A DNA stretch of 64,000 bases from Bicyclus anynana (lineage: Eukaryota > Arthropoda > Insecta > Lepidoptera > Nymphalidae). Shown piece by piece: positions 37,205 through 49,049 of the stretch (its first letter is position 1; the number at the start of each line of letters is the position of its first letter). The notes under the pieces are model-generated. The model saw only the letters and a program-made list of their open reading frames with translations, was not told the origin of the DNA and made no database searches. The stretch covers positions 5,089,001 through 5,153,000 of the forward strand of contig NC_069100.1 of NCBI RefSeq assembly GCF_947172395.1, given 5' to 3'. The position numbers were made by a program, and so were the translations under genes.

Positions 37205-37452
37205 TACACATCACTATCTAGCCAAAGTAAGCATACAGAGTAGCTTGTGTTATGGGTGCTAAGATAGTTGATATTATAATATAAATATACAATTATATAC
37301 TACATATAAATACTTATATAATGTATAAATACACACAGACACTGGAAAACACCCATGCTCATCACACAAATATTTTCCAGTTGTGGGAATCGAACCCACG
37401 GCCGTGGATGCAGAAAGCAGGGTCACTACCCACTGCGCCACGCGGCCGTCAT
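37205..37452 (-). repeat. SINE with tRNA-like head
   Basis: In reverse: CGTGGCGCAGTGGGTAGTGA (A-box region) and GGGTTCGATTCCCACAACTG (B box), then an AT-rich body (TATTTATAC...). The head is strongly tRNA-like but runs into a SINE body, so this is not a tRNA gene. Confidence 0.8.
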
Positions 37453-38184
37453 ATCATGTGTGTATATTAGTATGCGTGTATGTGTGCATGTATGTCCATT
37501 TCTTTGGCACGCACTACAGCCCAAACAGCTGGACGGATTTTGACATAAAAGGTGGCATTGAGTTCGTTAGAATTGTGGTAGTGACATAGGCTATATAAAT
37601 TTTGGCGCCGGCGAAGGTGGGGGTGGGTAAGTTTTAAGTGAGCAACTTTTTCTTCTGTTCTGAATGTTTTGCTGACAGTACTTATTATGCCAGCTCCCAC
37701 AGTGTGCCCGTTTGTGTGGCATTCACTAAAGATTCTAATCTGCGCCCACCACCAATTGGTCTGTCTGTTTGTCATAGTAAAATGTATACAAAACACCCAT
37801 TGATTGGCTTAGACTTATCTACATTTGCTTACTTTTGCACCTTCACTATTTTATTAACCGACTTCCAAAAAGGAGGAGGTTCTACGTTCGGCTGTATGTA
37901 TGTTTTTTTTTTTTTTTTTTTTTTTTTATGTATGTCCAGCGATAATTCCGTCATTTGTGGACCGATTTTGAAAATTCTTTTTTGGTTTTGAAGGGTTTGA
38001 TTCCAGGGTGGTCCCATTTTTTTCATGTCAGGATCTGATGATGGCATCCTGGAGAAATCGAGGGGAACTTTTGAAAATCGTAGAGACGGCTAGTGCGTTT
38101 GTTAGTGTTTCCATAAGGTATTTTAAACCACTACAATTTTATGAAGGTCTGGAGTTGGTCTGATGATGGAGCCGATACACAGAC

Positions 38185-39085
38185 GATGGAACTCGTCAAC
38201 GATTTACAGCAGGTACCTTTTGTTTGGGCTTAATTTATTTGTATTGATGAGAACTTTCCACCTAGATGGGTTGTGACTATATTAAGGGACTATATGATGA
38301 TGAAGACGAAGGACAGTGAAGAGAACTCCTCGACGGTTCACAGTAGCTACCTTGTGTTTGGACTTGATAAATTTGTATTGATGAGAACTTTCCACCTAGA
38401 TGGGTTGTGACTGTATTAGTGGTCTGGTGATGAAGACGAAGGATAGTTAAGGGAACTCCTCGACGGTTCACAGTAGCTACCTTGTGTTTGGACTTGATAA
38501 ATTTGTATTGATGAGAACTTTCCACCTAGATGGGTTGTGACTGTATTAGTGGTCTGGTGATGAAGACGAAGGATAGTTAAGGGAACTCCTCGACGGTTCA
38601 CAGTAGCTACCTTGTGTTTGGACTTGATAAATTTGTATTGATAAGAACTTTCCACCTAGATGGGTTGTGACTGTATTAGTGGTCTGGTGATGAAGACGAA
38701 GGATAGTTAAGGGAACTCCTCGACGGTTCACAGTAGCTACCTTGTGTTTGGACTTGATAAATTTGTATTGATGAGAACTTTCCACCTAGATGGGTTGTGA
38801 CTGTATTAGAGGTCTGGTGATGAAGACGAAGGATAGTTAAGGGAACTCCTCGACGGTTGACAGTAGCTACCTTGTGTTTTGACTTGATAATTTTGTATTG
38901 ATGAGAACTTTCCACCTGGATAGGTTATGACTGTATTAGAGGTCTGGTGATGAAGATGAAGAAGAGTTAAGGGAATTCCTCGACGGTTCACAGTAGCTTT
39001 CTTGTGTTTGGACTTGATAAATTTTATATTGATGATAACTTCCACCCATATGGATTGTGACTGCATAGGGAGTCTGGTGATGAAG
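38185..39085. repeat. 130-bp minisatellite, ~7 copies
   Basis: Marker CCTCGACGGTTCACAGTAGC recurs at about 38328, 38458, 38588, 38718, 38848 and 38978, exactly 130 apart. The outer copies are more diverged. Confidence 0.93.
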
Positions 39086-39134
39086 ACGGAGGACAGTCAG
39101 TTCACACTCAGTAGGTGTGCTAACACTAAAAATT

Positions 39135-39469
39135 AAAAAATAAAAATTTTAATAAAAAAAATTCAACCGACTTAAAACTCAAAAATTAACCTAAACTAAA
39201 AAGCAAAAAATAACATCTTACCTATGTGCTACCTTCTGATCAGTTTGAAGGCGGTGCCAATCCAGTGTCATGTTTTAATTCAAGCCGTTTCTGAAAGAAC
39301 CACAGAAATTGTGTAATTTAAACGGCTTGAATTAAAACATCACTGGCTTGGCACCGCCTTCAAACTGATCAGAAGGTAGCACATAGGTAAGATGTTATTT
39401 TTTGCTTTTTAGTTTAGGTTAATTTTTGAGTTTTAAGTCGGTTGAATTTTTTTTATTAAAATTTTTTAA
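39135..39469. repeat. Long palindrome, ~150-bp arms
   Basis: GGCTTGAATTAAAACATCAC pairs with GTGTCATGTTTTAATTCAAG-type text, and CTACCTTCTGATCAGTTTGA with its complement. The spacer is about 30-40 nt. Confidence 0.88.
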
Positions 39470-39837
39470 GGTAAATACTCATTTCAAGCACGAAAGCATG
39501 GTACTATCTACTTATTTGCATGTGTGTCGCAACATTGCTAATATCAATAGTCATGCGATTTATGAGCATGCTACTTGCTGCGCGGGTGAAAGTTGGCGTG
39601 CTTTTAGTGCGTCTGAACAGGTTTGCTTATTGAGTATGCTAGTCGATCAGCATTGCTATTCTGTATTCTCTTCACCTTCATCTCTCCCTGTCTAACACGA
39701 TACTATAGACGGAGAGCGGTAGATACAAATTAGCATATTTATTATGTAATTGGAATATTTGCTTTGAGCATGCTTATTCAGGAGCATACTTAAAAATAGT
39801 ATGCTTACGTCGTTCACCTGAATGTATGTTATTATTT

Positions 39838-40932
39838 TTAACCGACTTCAAAAAGGAGGAGGTTCTCAATTCGGTCGGTATTTTTTTTTTTTTTTTTTTT
39901 TTTCTTATGTATGTACACCGATTACTCAAAGACGCCTGGACCGATTTCAAAAATTCTTTTTTTGTTTGAAACGGTATAGTCCCCATTTGGTCCCATTGCC
40001 ATCATGTCAAGATCTGATGATGGAATCCTGGAGAAATTGAGGGGAACTTTCGAAAATTATATGGGTGTCTATTGTGTTCGTAAACTTTTCCATAGTACTT
40101 TTAAGCACTACAATTTCATGAAGGTTTAAAATCGATCTGATGATGGAGTCATAAAACAGACGAGGGAACTCCTCGGCGATTTACAACAGTTACCTTGTGT
40201 TTGGGCTTGATTAATTTGTATTAATGAGAACTTTCCACATAGATAGGTTGTGACTGTCATTTAGTGGTTTGGTGATGAAGACCAAGGACGATTAAGAGAA
40301 CTCCTTAACAGTTTACAGTAACTACCTTGTGTTTGGCCTTGATTAATTCGTATTGCTGAGAACTTTCTACCTAAATGAGTTGTGTCTGTTATTAGGGGTC
40401 TGATGATGAAGACCAAGGTCAATTAAGGGCACCCCTTAACGGTTTACGGTAGCTACCTTGTGCTTGGGATTGATTAATTTGTATTGCTGAGAATTTTGTA
40501 TCAAGATGGGTTGTGACTGTCATTAGGGGTCTGATGTATTCGTTTGAGATGAAATTTTACACTAAAAATGGAAAAATAATAAAAATTTTAATAAAAAAAA
40601 TATAACCGACTTCAAAACCTAAAAACGTACCCACTAAACTAAAAAGCGAAAAATAACATCATAATATGTTCTACCTGCTGATCAGTATGAAGTCGGTGCT
40701 TAGCCGGTGTTGACTTAATTTAAGCCATTTCTGACAGGACCACATGAAACAACACTGTCTGCAAAATTTAAATCTATAACATGGCTTGAATTAATACATC
40801 ACCGGCTTAGCACCGCCTTCATACTGATCAGCAGGTAGAACATATTATGATGTTATTTTTCGCTTTTTAGTTTAGTGGGTACGTTTTTAGGTTTTGAAGT
40901 CGGTTATATTTTTTTTATTAAAATTTTTTAAA
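39838..40932 (+). mobile_element. Tandem-array plus hairpin element, copy 2
   Basis: Head AACCGACTTCAAAAAGGAGG with poly-T (39881-39903), three diverged ~132-bp repeats (about 40160-40540), and a terminal palindrome 40576-40932 whose arms share GATCAGnAGGTAGnACAT with copy 1. Confidence 0.7.
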
Positions 40933-40965
40933 TATTATGGTTATTATGGGAACTCTTTGGTTTTT

Positions 40966-41180
40966 TAACCGACTTCAAAGAAGGAGGAGGTTCTCAATGC
41001 GACGCAAATGTTTTTTTAATGTCGATATTTTCGTCATTTATTAACCAATTTTGAAAATTCTTTTTTTGTTTGAAAGAGTAAATTTTTAGATTGGTCCCAT
41101 TTAATTTTCATGAAAATCGGTTATGTAATTTTGTGTTAAAATCAAAATAACTAAAATATGTCTTTGAAGTCAGTTCAATT
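40966..41180 (+). mobile_element. Head fragment of the same family, copy 3
   Basis: AACCGACTTCAAAGAAGGAG and GGAGGTTCTCAATGCGACG, followed by TTTTGAAAATTCTTTTTTTG, without array or hairpin. Confidence 0.6.
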
Positions 41181-41279
41181 TTCATATTAAAAAGATTATG
41201 GTATTCTATCTCCTACGTATATCCAGCAAAAATAATTTGTTATGATTCAAGGAAGAAATAAACTCAGTTTCAAGTATTT

Positions 41280-41891
41280 TGTTACAGAAGGTGGGAGAAG
41301 TAAAATAATATTTTCACTGTACACAAATTTATTCGATAACAATTTCAGCATAGCTTCCGCTATAATGTTAATATTACTCGCTGATGGTAGTATATCAATG
41401 AATCTGCTAAACAACCCTCTATTTTATAATATTTGCAAAGTTAGTGTCTACTGTTGGTAGCACGAATATGTTAACAATACAAGTACGTTTTAATAATAGT
41501 TCCGGAGTATTATTATACAAACCAAACGTTATAATTCTATCTAAAACACATTAATAATTAAAAGATATTTATAACGATCGTAAAATAATATTAAAATATC
41601 GAAACACAAAGTTGAGAAATTGAATACAAACTAAATCATAACGTGACGTCATAGTTGTCAAGAGTAAAATAACCAATGATGAATTTATATCATGTAAAAT
41701 AAATAATTATATTTATATCAATAATTAATAATAACCTCTCCACTGTTCGGATTGATAATCATTGTTACTTAATTAAATTTAACTATAATAACCGGAAGTC
41801 ATAAAAGTATGAAATGAAATGACGCTACTATACGCTAGGCGGCGACACTTATCTATACGAAATAGGCGGGAAGTAGGGACTATTTGTAACA
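41280..41891 (-). repeat. 3' LTR (612 bp)
   Basis: I see no difference from 47194-47805. It ends TTTGTAACA. Confidence 0.92.
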
Positions 41892-42319
41892 TTCGGCCAT
41901 CCTGAAAAAGCCGTGTCCCACGGCGTTCTGGTAACACTCTGGTATCTCCCACTGCACCATCAGTTATCTGGAAAGAACAGGATCCAGCAGTAATTTGAAA
42001 CTGACAAGGTTTTGATCAATATACATAATCGAAGTGCTATCATAAAGCCTAATTCGTTTCTGGTAATTATGTTCATGGGTCACTTAGACTTCAAACCCAA
42101 ACATTAAGTTTATTGTGCTATCTATATGAAAGAAATTCAGAAATTATGATAAAACAAAAACATCGCTATTAGTACTTCCAGACAGGTACCTAATCTGGAA
42201 ATACTTATTTTACTATAAAATCACATATTTGAATTTTATCTGCATATTAGTTACTAGGTCATTCCGACTTCAATAAATATGAATCACTAAGATAACTTGA
42301 TTAATCAAAATAACTCGGA

Positions 42320-42850
42320 CCAATTCAAAATCAAAATCAAAATCTAAAATCATTTATTTCAAGTAGGCTCAGTTTACAAGCACTTTTGACACGACAGTAG
42401 ACTATTTGTAAAGATTCTACCACCGGTTCGGAAGGCAGGTTCTGCTGAGAAGATACCGGCAAGAAACTCAACAGTTGCTCTTTTGAAAAAGTCATAGAGT
42501 ATTATAATTTACAATTGATAACAATTACAATTTCTTATAGTTTTATTTCCTGTGTGAAGGTGGAAGCTGACCCAATGGCCTCCAAGCGCTTTTATCTTTA
42601 TAGGAACTCATCAATGTTGTAGTAACCTCGACTAAGTAAATGTTTTCTAACACATTGCTTAAAGCTATGCATTGGCGGGTCCATCACAGTTTTGGGGATC
42701 TTGTTATAGAAGAGTACATCCAAACCTACCAACAGATTTTTTTTTTACTCTTTGGAGACGATATGCAGAAATAACTAACTTATGCCTGTGTCTAGTAAGA
42801 CGTGGGTTTAAATCTCCTTTTCGTTTGGAATTCGTTCGTTCAATTTAAGT
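42320..42850 (-). mobile_element. LINE 3' fragment (Jockey/CR1-like)
   Basis: The minus strand encodes NKIPKTVMDPPMHSFKQCV and LLSRGYYNIDEFL, the extreme C-terminus of an insect LINE polyprotein, followed by its 3' UTR ending in the AAATGATTTTAGATTTTGAT repeat-like tail. Confidence 0.72.
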
Positions 42851-42897
42851 AAGCACACAAATACATAGGTATTTCACACAGACAAAAACGTGTGTCA

Positions 42898-43165
42898 CAC
42901 AGACCCATGTCACACAGACGCAGGTCACACAGACGCAGGTCACACAGACGCAGGTCACACAGACGCAGGTCACACAGACGCAGGTCACACAGACGCAGGT
43001 CACACAGACGCAGGTCACACAGACGCAGGTCACACAGACGCAGGTCACACAGACGCAGGTCACACAGACGCAGGTCACACAGACGCAGGTCACACAGACG
43101 CAGGTCACACAGACGCAGGTCACACAGACGCAGGTCACACAGACGCAGGTCACACAGACTTAGGT
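42898..43165. repeat. 15-bp minisatellite, ~17 copies
   Basis: Unit CAGACGCAGGTCACA, almost perfect, with degenerate CAGAC/GTCAC-containing flanks to about 43260. Because 15 is a multiple of 3, long open frames appear on both strands (CDLRL, SHRRR, TCVCV types). Confidence 0.95.
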
Positions 43166-43169
43166 CACA

Positions 43170-46100
43170 AAGTCGTATATCATACAGACATATAGTAAAA
43201 GGTATAGATATAGACAGACGTGAGTCGCATAGAAGTGAATCACTGACGAGTGCCACATAAGACAGAAGTCACGTAGAAGTAAACCAAGAGGAACCGAATC
43301 ACATATATCGCCACTTATGCATAAGTCACATAGAGAGAATCTTACAATAATATTGTTTCAATTGTGCGTTTTTTTTTTTATTTAGAACTGTGAAAATCAA
43401 TGTTAATTCTCGACTACCGTATATGAGGACATCTGTAACTTCATTTTCCTCCCTATCTACCAGAACAATCTGCAAATACGTAGAACTATTAATCTTGTTA
43501 ATATTACAAGAATATAATTTAATATCTGTACTTATTCACTACCACATTCTATCAATAGACGAACTTTGAATTAAATTAATTGAATCTGTAAACTGCATCC
43601 CATAAGGTCTTAGCCCCCACACATTATAGTACAAATTTTATACGTACCGACCTATCTCATGTTACGCTTTAGAAATCTCTTATGATTAGATTTTAGTATA
43701 TAAGTACATTTATATTGTAGTTTTCCCAAAAAACATATGTTTCCAAAATCAGTAATTCTGTGTATATCTATAATAATAATATGTGGGTACGAAACACCAT
43801 TTTCATTACAGACATATTTTTGTTGATATAGCTATTGTTCCGTTTATTGTGTAGGTCTTGCTCTTGTACCTACATTAGGTGGCTGTAGTTCGCGGGTTGG
43901 ACAAACTGACATTCAAACATTTTTATGACTGAACATTATGATGAGCTTACTGGAATAAGGAGTATTAATTCCTCGTGTGATATAGAAAAGTGTGTCATCT
44001 CACGTTTTTCCACTATCGGACATAATAACTACTATTTACTCGAGCCATCTATGATCGTTTAAATTTACACACACCTGACCATTAGCATACATAAAGTTCT
44101 ATAGCATTCAATATAACCCTGATTTACCATTTTTCAACAAACTGTTAAATTACGGATAGTGGAAGCTTTACTCCATTATTATAAAATAACTAGCTGACCC
44201 AACCAATGTTGCTTTGCTTTAGAAGTTTTACTACTAATCACCCTTATCGTTTAAGGGTATCAAAAATGTATAACAACCTTTTCTCGGACCTACCTAATAT
44301 TATCTACATATAAAACTTAATCAGAACCGGTCAAACTATTTTGGAGGATTATAGCAACTAATCATATTATGATAATTTTATATGTAAAGCTAATACAAAT
44401 GATATTATTTATTTACCCATTAACTTTTAATCTTTTGATAGTATATAGTGAACTGAAAATTGTAACAGGAATACCCTGACTAAAACACATTTTGTAAGAA
44501 TAATCAATTGATACAGTTAGCACCATAGTATAAATGGTTCCCTAGTATTTACAAAAGGCCCCTTAATGATGTAGACACATATAGTATTCAAATAAATAAT
44601 TAGAACTCCCTTTAACTTTAGGCATACGATAACTTTCCATAAGCGCATGGTACACAATACTGCATGTATTTTTTTTAATATAAGAAAAAGTAAATCTTTA
44701 TATTTTTTTTCACTTATTTAAAACCTGTGGTATTAAGTACTTAAATATGATATTTTTGCAACTACTACTAATTGTTAAGTTTTAGCTTAATTAATCTGTC
44801 TCAGTATAGTTTTCTTATTTAAGTAGTTATTTTAACTAATATAATAGTTTTGTGTATAGGTGCGATGAAAGTTGTAATTTTCGTATTGAATTTGAAACTA
44901 GATGGCCCTGAGCTACAGTAAGATGCGGTAACTTTGGTGTGTTACTTAACCTAAACTAAATGTTGAATTGTGATTAAGGGCTCTTATGTTCAGGGTATAA
45001 TGCTTATCATTTCTCATCGCGAAAAGAAGACGACTCTGTTCAGTTAGAGTTAGCCGTATACCACTGTATTCTAATTAGAGAGCCAGCTTGAATTGTCAAT
45101 TTTCTTTCTTTCCTGGCTTATAAGTATCTTATTTGTGAACCGAAATCCTGAATAGCTAGCCACCCTTAAGCTAGAAGTAAACGAGGTAATAAATTATATT
45201 AGAAGTAAAATAGCCCGTTGAGCAATTGATAAGTACAGACAAACCCTAAGAGCAGATTTTATTATTTATCAAATCTACATCAGCTAAATCCTCGAATTAT
45301 ATGATAGAACTCTTCTTCAGAAGTAACTTCAATAAAGTACGCGATAGGCATACCTAATTATCACGTCTTGGCTAGTACCTACTGATTCTAATTTACTATA
45401 GCGCTATTAATGAACTCTGTAAACGCTTTACTGTCATAAACGTCAACACCAAGTAATATCAAGTATTTAATTTTTCTAATTTTAAATGCTTTGAGATGTC
45501 CTGTCTGACTGTAATAAAAACTGGATAAACTGAATTCTGAACTAATACTATAATTATGATTAGTTACGATAAGTTGTTATATTTCATGAACAGTTTAATA
45601 TGGGAGTATTTTGTAGGGTGATATAATAAGCAATAACATTTAATAGCTAATTGTGCAACCTACCGTACAAGTAATTCAATCAATAATATTAAACAATCTT
45701 ACTTTGCCCGCGGTTATTTAACACTTTTATGGAATACTTTACGAGACTCTTTTGATATCGGTATATGTTAATTTGGTTGTTTTAGGTAACATGGCGTTAT
45801 GAACGGGATATTATTTATTTTTACTTGGCAGTTGGATGGATCTAAACATAAAAAGGTTTTTTCTAATATTTGATATATTATATGCTGTTTTTTTTACTGT
45901 TTGTGAAAGAGCTCTATTCACTTATCAACTTCGCCAAGGAGAGCTATAATTTACCCAATTAGCTAAACAGAACTTTGTACAAAATGCCTGTTTACTTTTT
46001 ATTATTACTCAAACAAATCAATAAAATGTAGCTTTGGTAAGAAGTCATACATTTAAAATAAATCAACTAAGGTTATAAACAGTTTTCTTGCTAGAAACTA

Positions 46101-46340
46101 TTATACGACTGCAAGACTTTTGTACAGGACAAGATTACTAATAGGTATTTGAATCAGTGACTAGTTGTACCAGCAACTTGATCATTTACTGCCTTCTATA
46201 AAATGTATAACAGTATAATAATCATTAAAAACTTTAACTTTCACGTATCACTACTTGAACACATCACGAGTACTTTATCCATATACCTGCATGTCTCGTC
46301 ACATAGACATATGTAACCTATACCTACTACTCCACTCTAA
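43170..46340. other. Interior of the LTR element, no feature
   Basis: Strongly AT-rich with no open frame of note or family I recognise, except a possible short Helitron-like trace near 44190-44390. Confidence 0.5.
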
Positions 46341-47193
46341 TATTTACTAGTGAGCACCTCCAAAACTTTTCATAACAATGGGCGATTTTTACTATTTGTC
46401 GTACCAATGTATTATGTAATTTTATATGCACGCGGCACACCAATGGCGAGGCGTTTATATATAAGCGCAAAAAAAAGTTTACGATATAAAAGTATACATA
46501 GCTGGACTAACCTGGACTGTATGTGTTTGCTGCCGCGGAGTTTACGATGTCGCAGTAACCCAGCAAATGGCTCGGCGCGGCGGCGCGGCGGCGCGGCGAC
46601 TAGAGGCTCGTGCTCCCGCAGGTGTAGCAGGGCCCCAGTCCAGAGGGCTGAAGCGTAGGAGAGGCGCCATACACTGCAAGTTTTCTACACGTTCGCTGCC
46701 GCATTGACGATGCTTCTGTCTTCTTAGTTGCTTCTTTCTTGTTCAGATGAAAACCCAAAGAGTTAATCAGACGTTTTGAGGCTGGAAGGCATTTGAACGT
46801 AGCTCCACCAGAAGGCTTTTGATGATAGACGATAAAGCGTCTTCTCCAATAATGTTGCACTTCTCGAAGTCTTCCTTAATCCTTTGCTCTTACCGACATG
46901 ACATCAAATTTTTCAACAAAGTCGACTAGTCGTAGAATGCTGTATCCGGACACGCTTGTATGACGATATTGTAGTCTTCGAAGTCTTTGTACCAGCGTTC
47001 ATCAGGGTATTGTAGACGAAGCTTGATTACAAACTTCTTTGAGTTCCAATTCTGTGCGTCACATGTAGTTGATTTCTTGGTAAGGGCGTGGTGTAGAAGA
47101 AGAAAAAAAATTTCCGTTTTTGCTTTCTTCGATTCTTCTTCTTGCCGAGACCCGTAGCGTAGGATCCCAACAGTTTTATGCCCACTTCTGAGA

Positions 47194-47805
47194 TGTTACA
47201 GAAGGTGGGAGAAGTAAAATAATATTTTCACTGTACACAAATTTATTCGATAACAATTTCAGCATAGCTTCCGCTATAATGTTAATATTACTCGCTGATG
47301 GTAGTATATCAATGAATCTGCTAAACAACCCTCTATTTTATAATATTTGCAAAGTTAGTGTCTACTGTTGGTAGCACGAATATGTTAACAATACAAGTAC
47401 GTTTTAATAATAGTTCCGGAGTATTATTATACAAACCAAACGTTATAATTCTATCTAAAACACATTAATAATTAAAAGATATTTATAACGATCGTAAAAT
47501 AATATTAAAATATCGAAACACAAAGTTGAGAAATTGAATACAAACTAAATCATAACGTGACGTCATAGTTGTCAAGAGTAAAATAACCAATGATGAATTT
47601 ATATCATGTAAAATAAATAATTATATTTATATCAATAATTAATAATAACCTCTCCACTGTTCGGATTGATAATCATTGTTACTTAATTAAATTTAACTAT
47701 AATAACCGGAAGTCATAAAAGTATGAAATGAAATGACGCTACTATACGCTAGGCGGCGACACTTATCTATACGAAATAGGCGGGAAGTAGGGACTATTTG
47801 TAACA
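47194..47805 (-). repeat. 5' LTR (612 bp)
   Basis: Partner of 41280-41891, offset exactly 5,914 bases with no indel. Confidence 0.92.
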
Positions 47806-47849
47806 ATTTATAGTACTTCATTGTTATATTATTTGCCATATATTAAATT

Positions 47850-48170
47850 GCCATGAGCTGGGATAGTCTTGTGGATATGACCTCTGCCTCCGATTTCGGT
47901 GGGTGTGGGTTCGAGTCCGGTCCGGGGCATGCACCTCCAACTTTTCAGTTGTGTGCATTTTAAGAAATTAAATATCACGAGTCTCAAACGGTGAAGGAAA
48001 TCATCGTGAGAAAACCTGCATACCATAGAATTTTCTCAATTCTCTCTGTGTGTGAAGTCTGCCAATCCGCATTGGGCCAGCGTAGTGGACTATTGACCTA
48101 ACCCCTCTCATACTGAGAGGAGACTCGAGCTCAGCAGTGAGCCGAATATGGGTTGATAATGATGAAATTG
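47850..48170 (+). repeat. SINE, family B, near full length
   Basis: GATATGACCTCTGCCTCCGA, GGGTTCGAGTCCGGTCC, the full body and a GATAATGATGA end. Confidence 0.88.
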
Positions 48171-48449
48171 CCATATATTAAAATTCAAGAGTGCATTTTA
48201 AAAACCTAACGAAGTCATTTGTATTTTTGAAGTAAATTTATTTAAATTATAAAACCGATATTTGCTGTATGAAATATAAATTCTATAAACCTATTTAAAT
48301 TTAACTAAATTCAAGTGAACCACCGTTTTGCGTTTAACATAAAGCAGGTGTGAAAACTTGGGAGCAATTTGGTGACCATTTTTGGTCGTTTCGCGTAGAA
48401 GCAATAAATTGGGCCATTTTATTACCGTGGTTAACCATAATTTGTTCTA

Positions 48450-48848
48450 TGTTCCGTAAAAGACTTTGCTGCAGACACTAACCTGAATCGAGTGGAGTGT
48501 CCCGTGGAGCCAGGCCTGGTCCGTCGCCTTCTCGGCAGAAGTAGGTCGCTGATATGTTGATTTTCTTCACAATATGTCACCTCACAATAGATAAGTTGAT
48601 AGCACAACGAAGATTAGGAATAGTATGTCCTTTTATCGCGATATGGTTATTTTAACGGGAATGCGTTGATAGCCGCTCGACTGGTTGCGGGTAACTGAAT
48701 ATATTGTTCAAATGGAACGATTCCTTTGCTATAGGTCGTGCCCACAGCAATTAGTCATATAAGAATTATAAAAAATAATGACATTTGAAACTTCCTCAAG
48801 GTTGGTTATAGATGATACTTTATTTTTATTGTGTTCCAGTACGGAACA
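48450..48848 (-). repeat. 3' LTR of the BEL/Pao element
   Basis: 399 bp with 9-bp inverted termini. Preceded in element sense by AAGGCGAGCGGCA, a possible polypurine tract. Confidence 0.95.
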
Positions 48849-49049
48849 TGCCGCTCGCCTTAAAAGAGCGTAGATCTTTTAACAAAATGAAATTATGTAG
48901 GTACTTAAAACGAAAGGAAATATAACATTATTATTAACGAAACGGATTATTAACGAAAAATTAATTATTAACGGATTATTAACGAAAAAATGCATGTAAT
49001 CTAAATCCTATAATTACTATTTTTAAATGATTAGGGTGTTTCCATTTTC

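Larger units (their letters stand above)
37856..39469 (+). mobile_element. Tandem-array plus hairpin element, copy 1
   Basis: A head (AACCGACTTCCAAAAAGGAG then a poly-T run at 37904-37927) leads to about seven ~130-bp tandem repeats (38185-39085; unit marker CCTCGACGGTTCACAGTAGC). It ends in a palindrome (39135-39469) with ~150-bp arms that again contain the CCGACTT motif. The frames of 79-86 codons inside only reflect the array. Family unassigned. Confidence 0.7.
41280..47805 (-). mobile_element. LTR retrotransposon, 6.5 kb, non-coding interior
   Basis: Direct repeats of 612 bp (41280-41891, 47194-47805) begin TGTTACA and end TGTAACA; by eye they are identical. ATTT precedes the left and follows the right copy (4-bp duplication). 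In minus orientation the interior starts TCTCAGAAGTGG and ends GGATGGCCGAA. The 5.3-kb interior has no gag, protease, RT or integrase; it holds a LINE 3' fragment (42320-42850) and a 15-bp minisatellite. This fits a large non-autonomous LTR element. BEL/Pao affinity is inferred from boundary similarity to the other elements. Confidence 0.88.

Noticed and set aside
37380..37450. tRNA gene on the minus strand
   Set aside because: A and B boxes are present, but the sequence continues into a SINE body with no proper 3' acceptor stem. The same holds for the heads at 34893, 35676 and 62878.
38277..39066. Series of 79-86-codon minus frames with near-identical sequence
   Set aside because: They are spaced exactly 130 bp apart and each spans more than one unit of a tandem array, so they are array artefacts.
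42898..43165. CRISPR-like regular repeats
   Set aside because: There are no spacers; units are contiguous 15-mers in a eukaryotic retroelement, with no cas genes.
42840..43260. Four overlapping frames of 101-138 codons with 5-residue repeats
   Set aside because: All are products of a 15-bp minisatellite; each frame repeats a pentapeptide with no other content.
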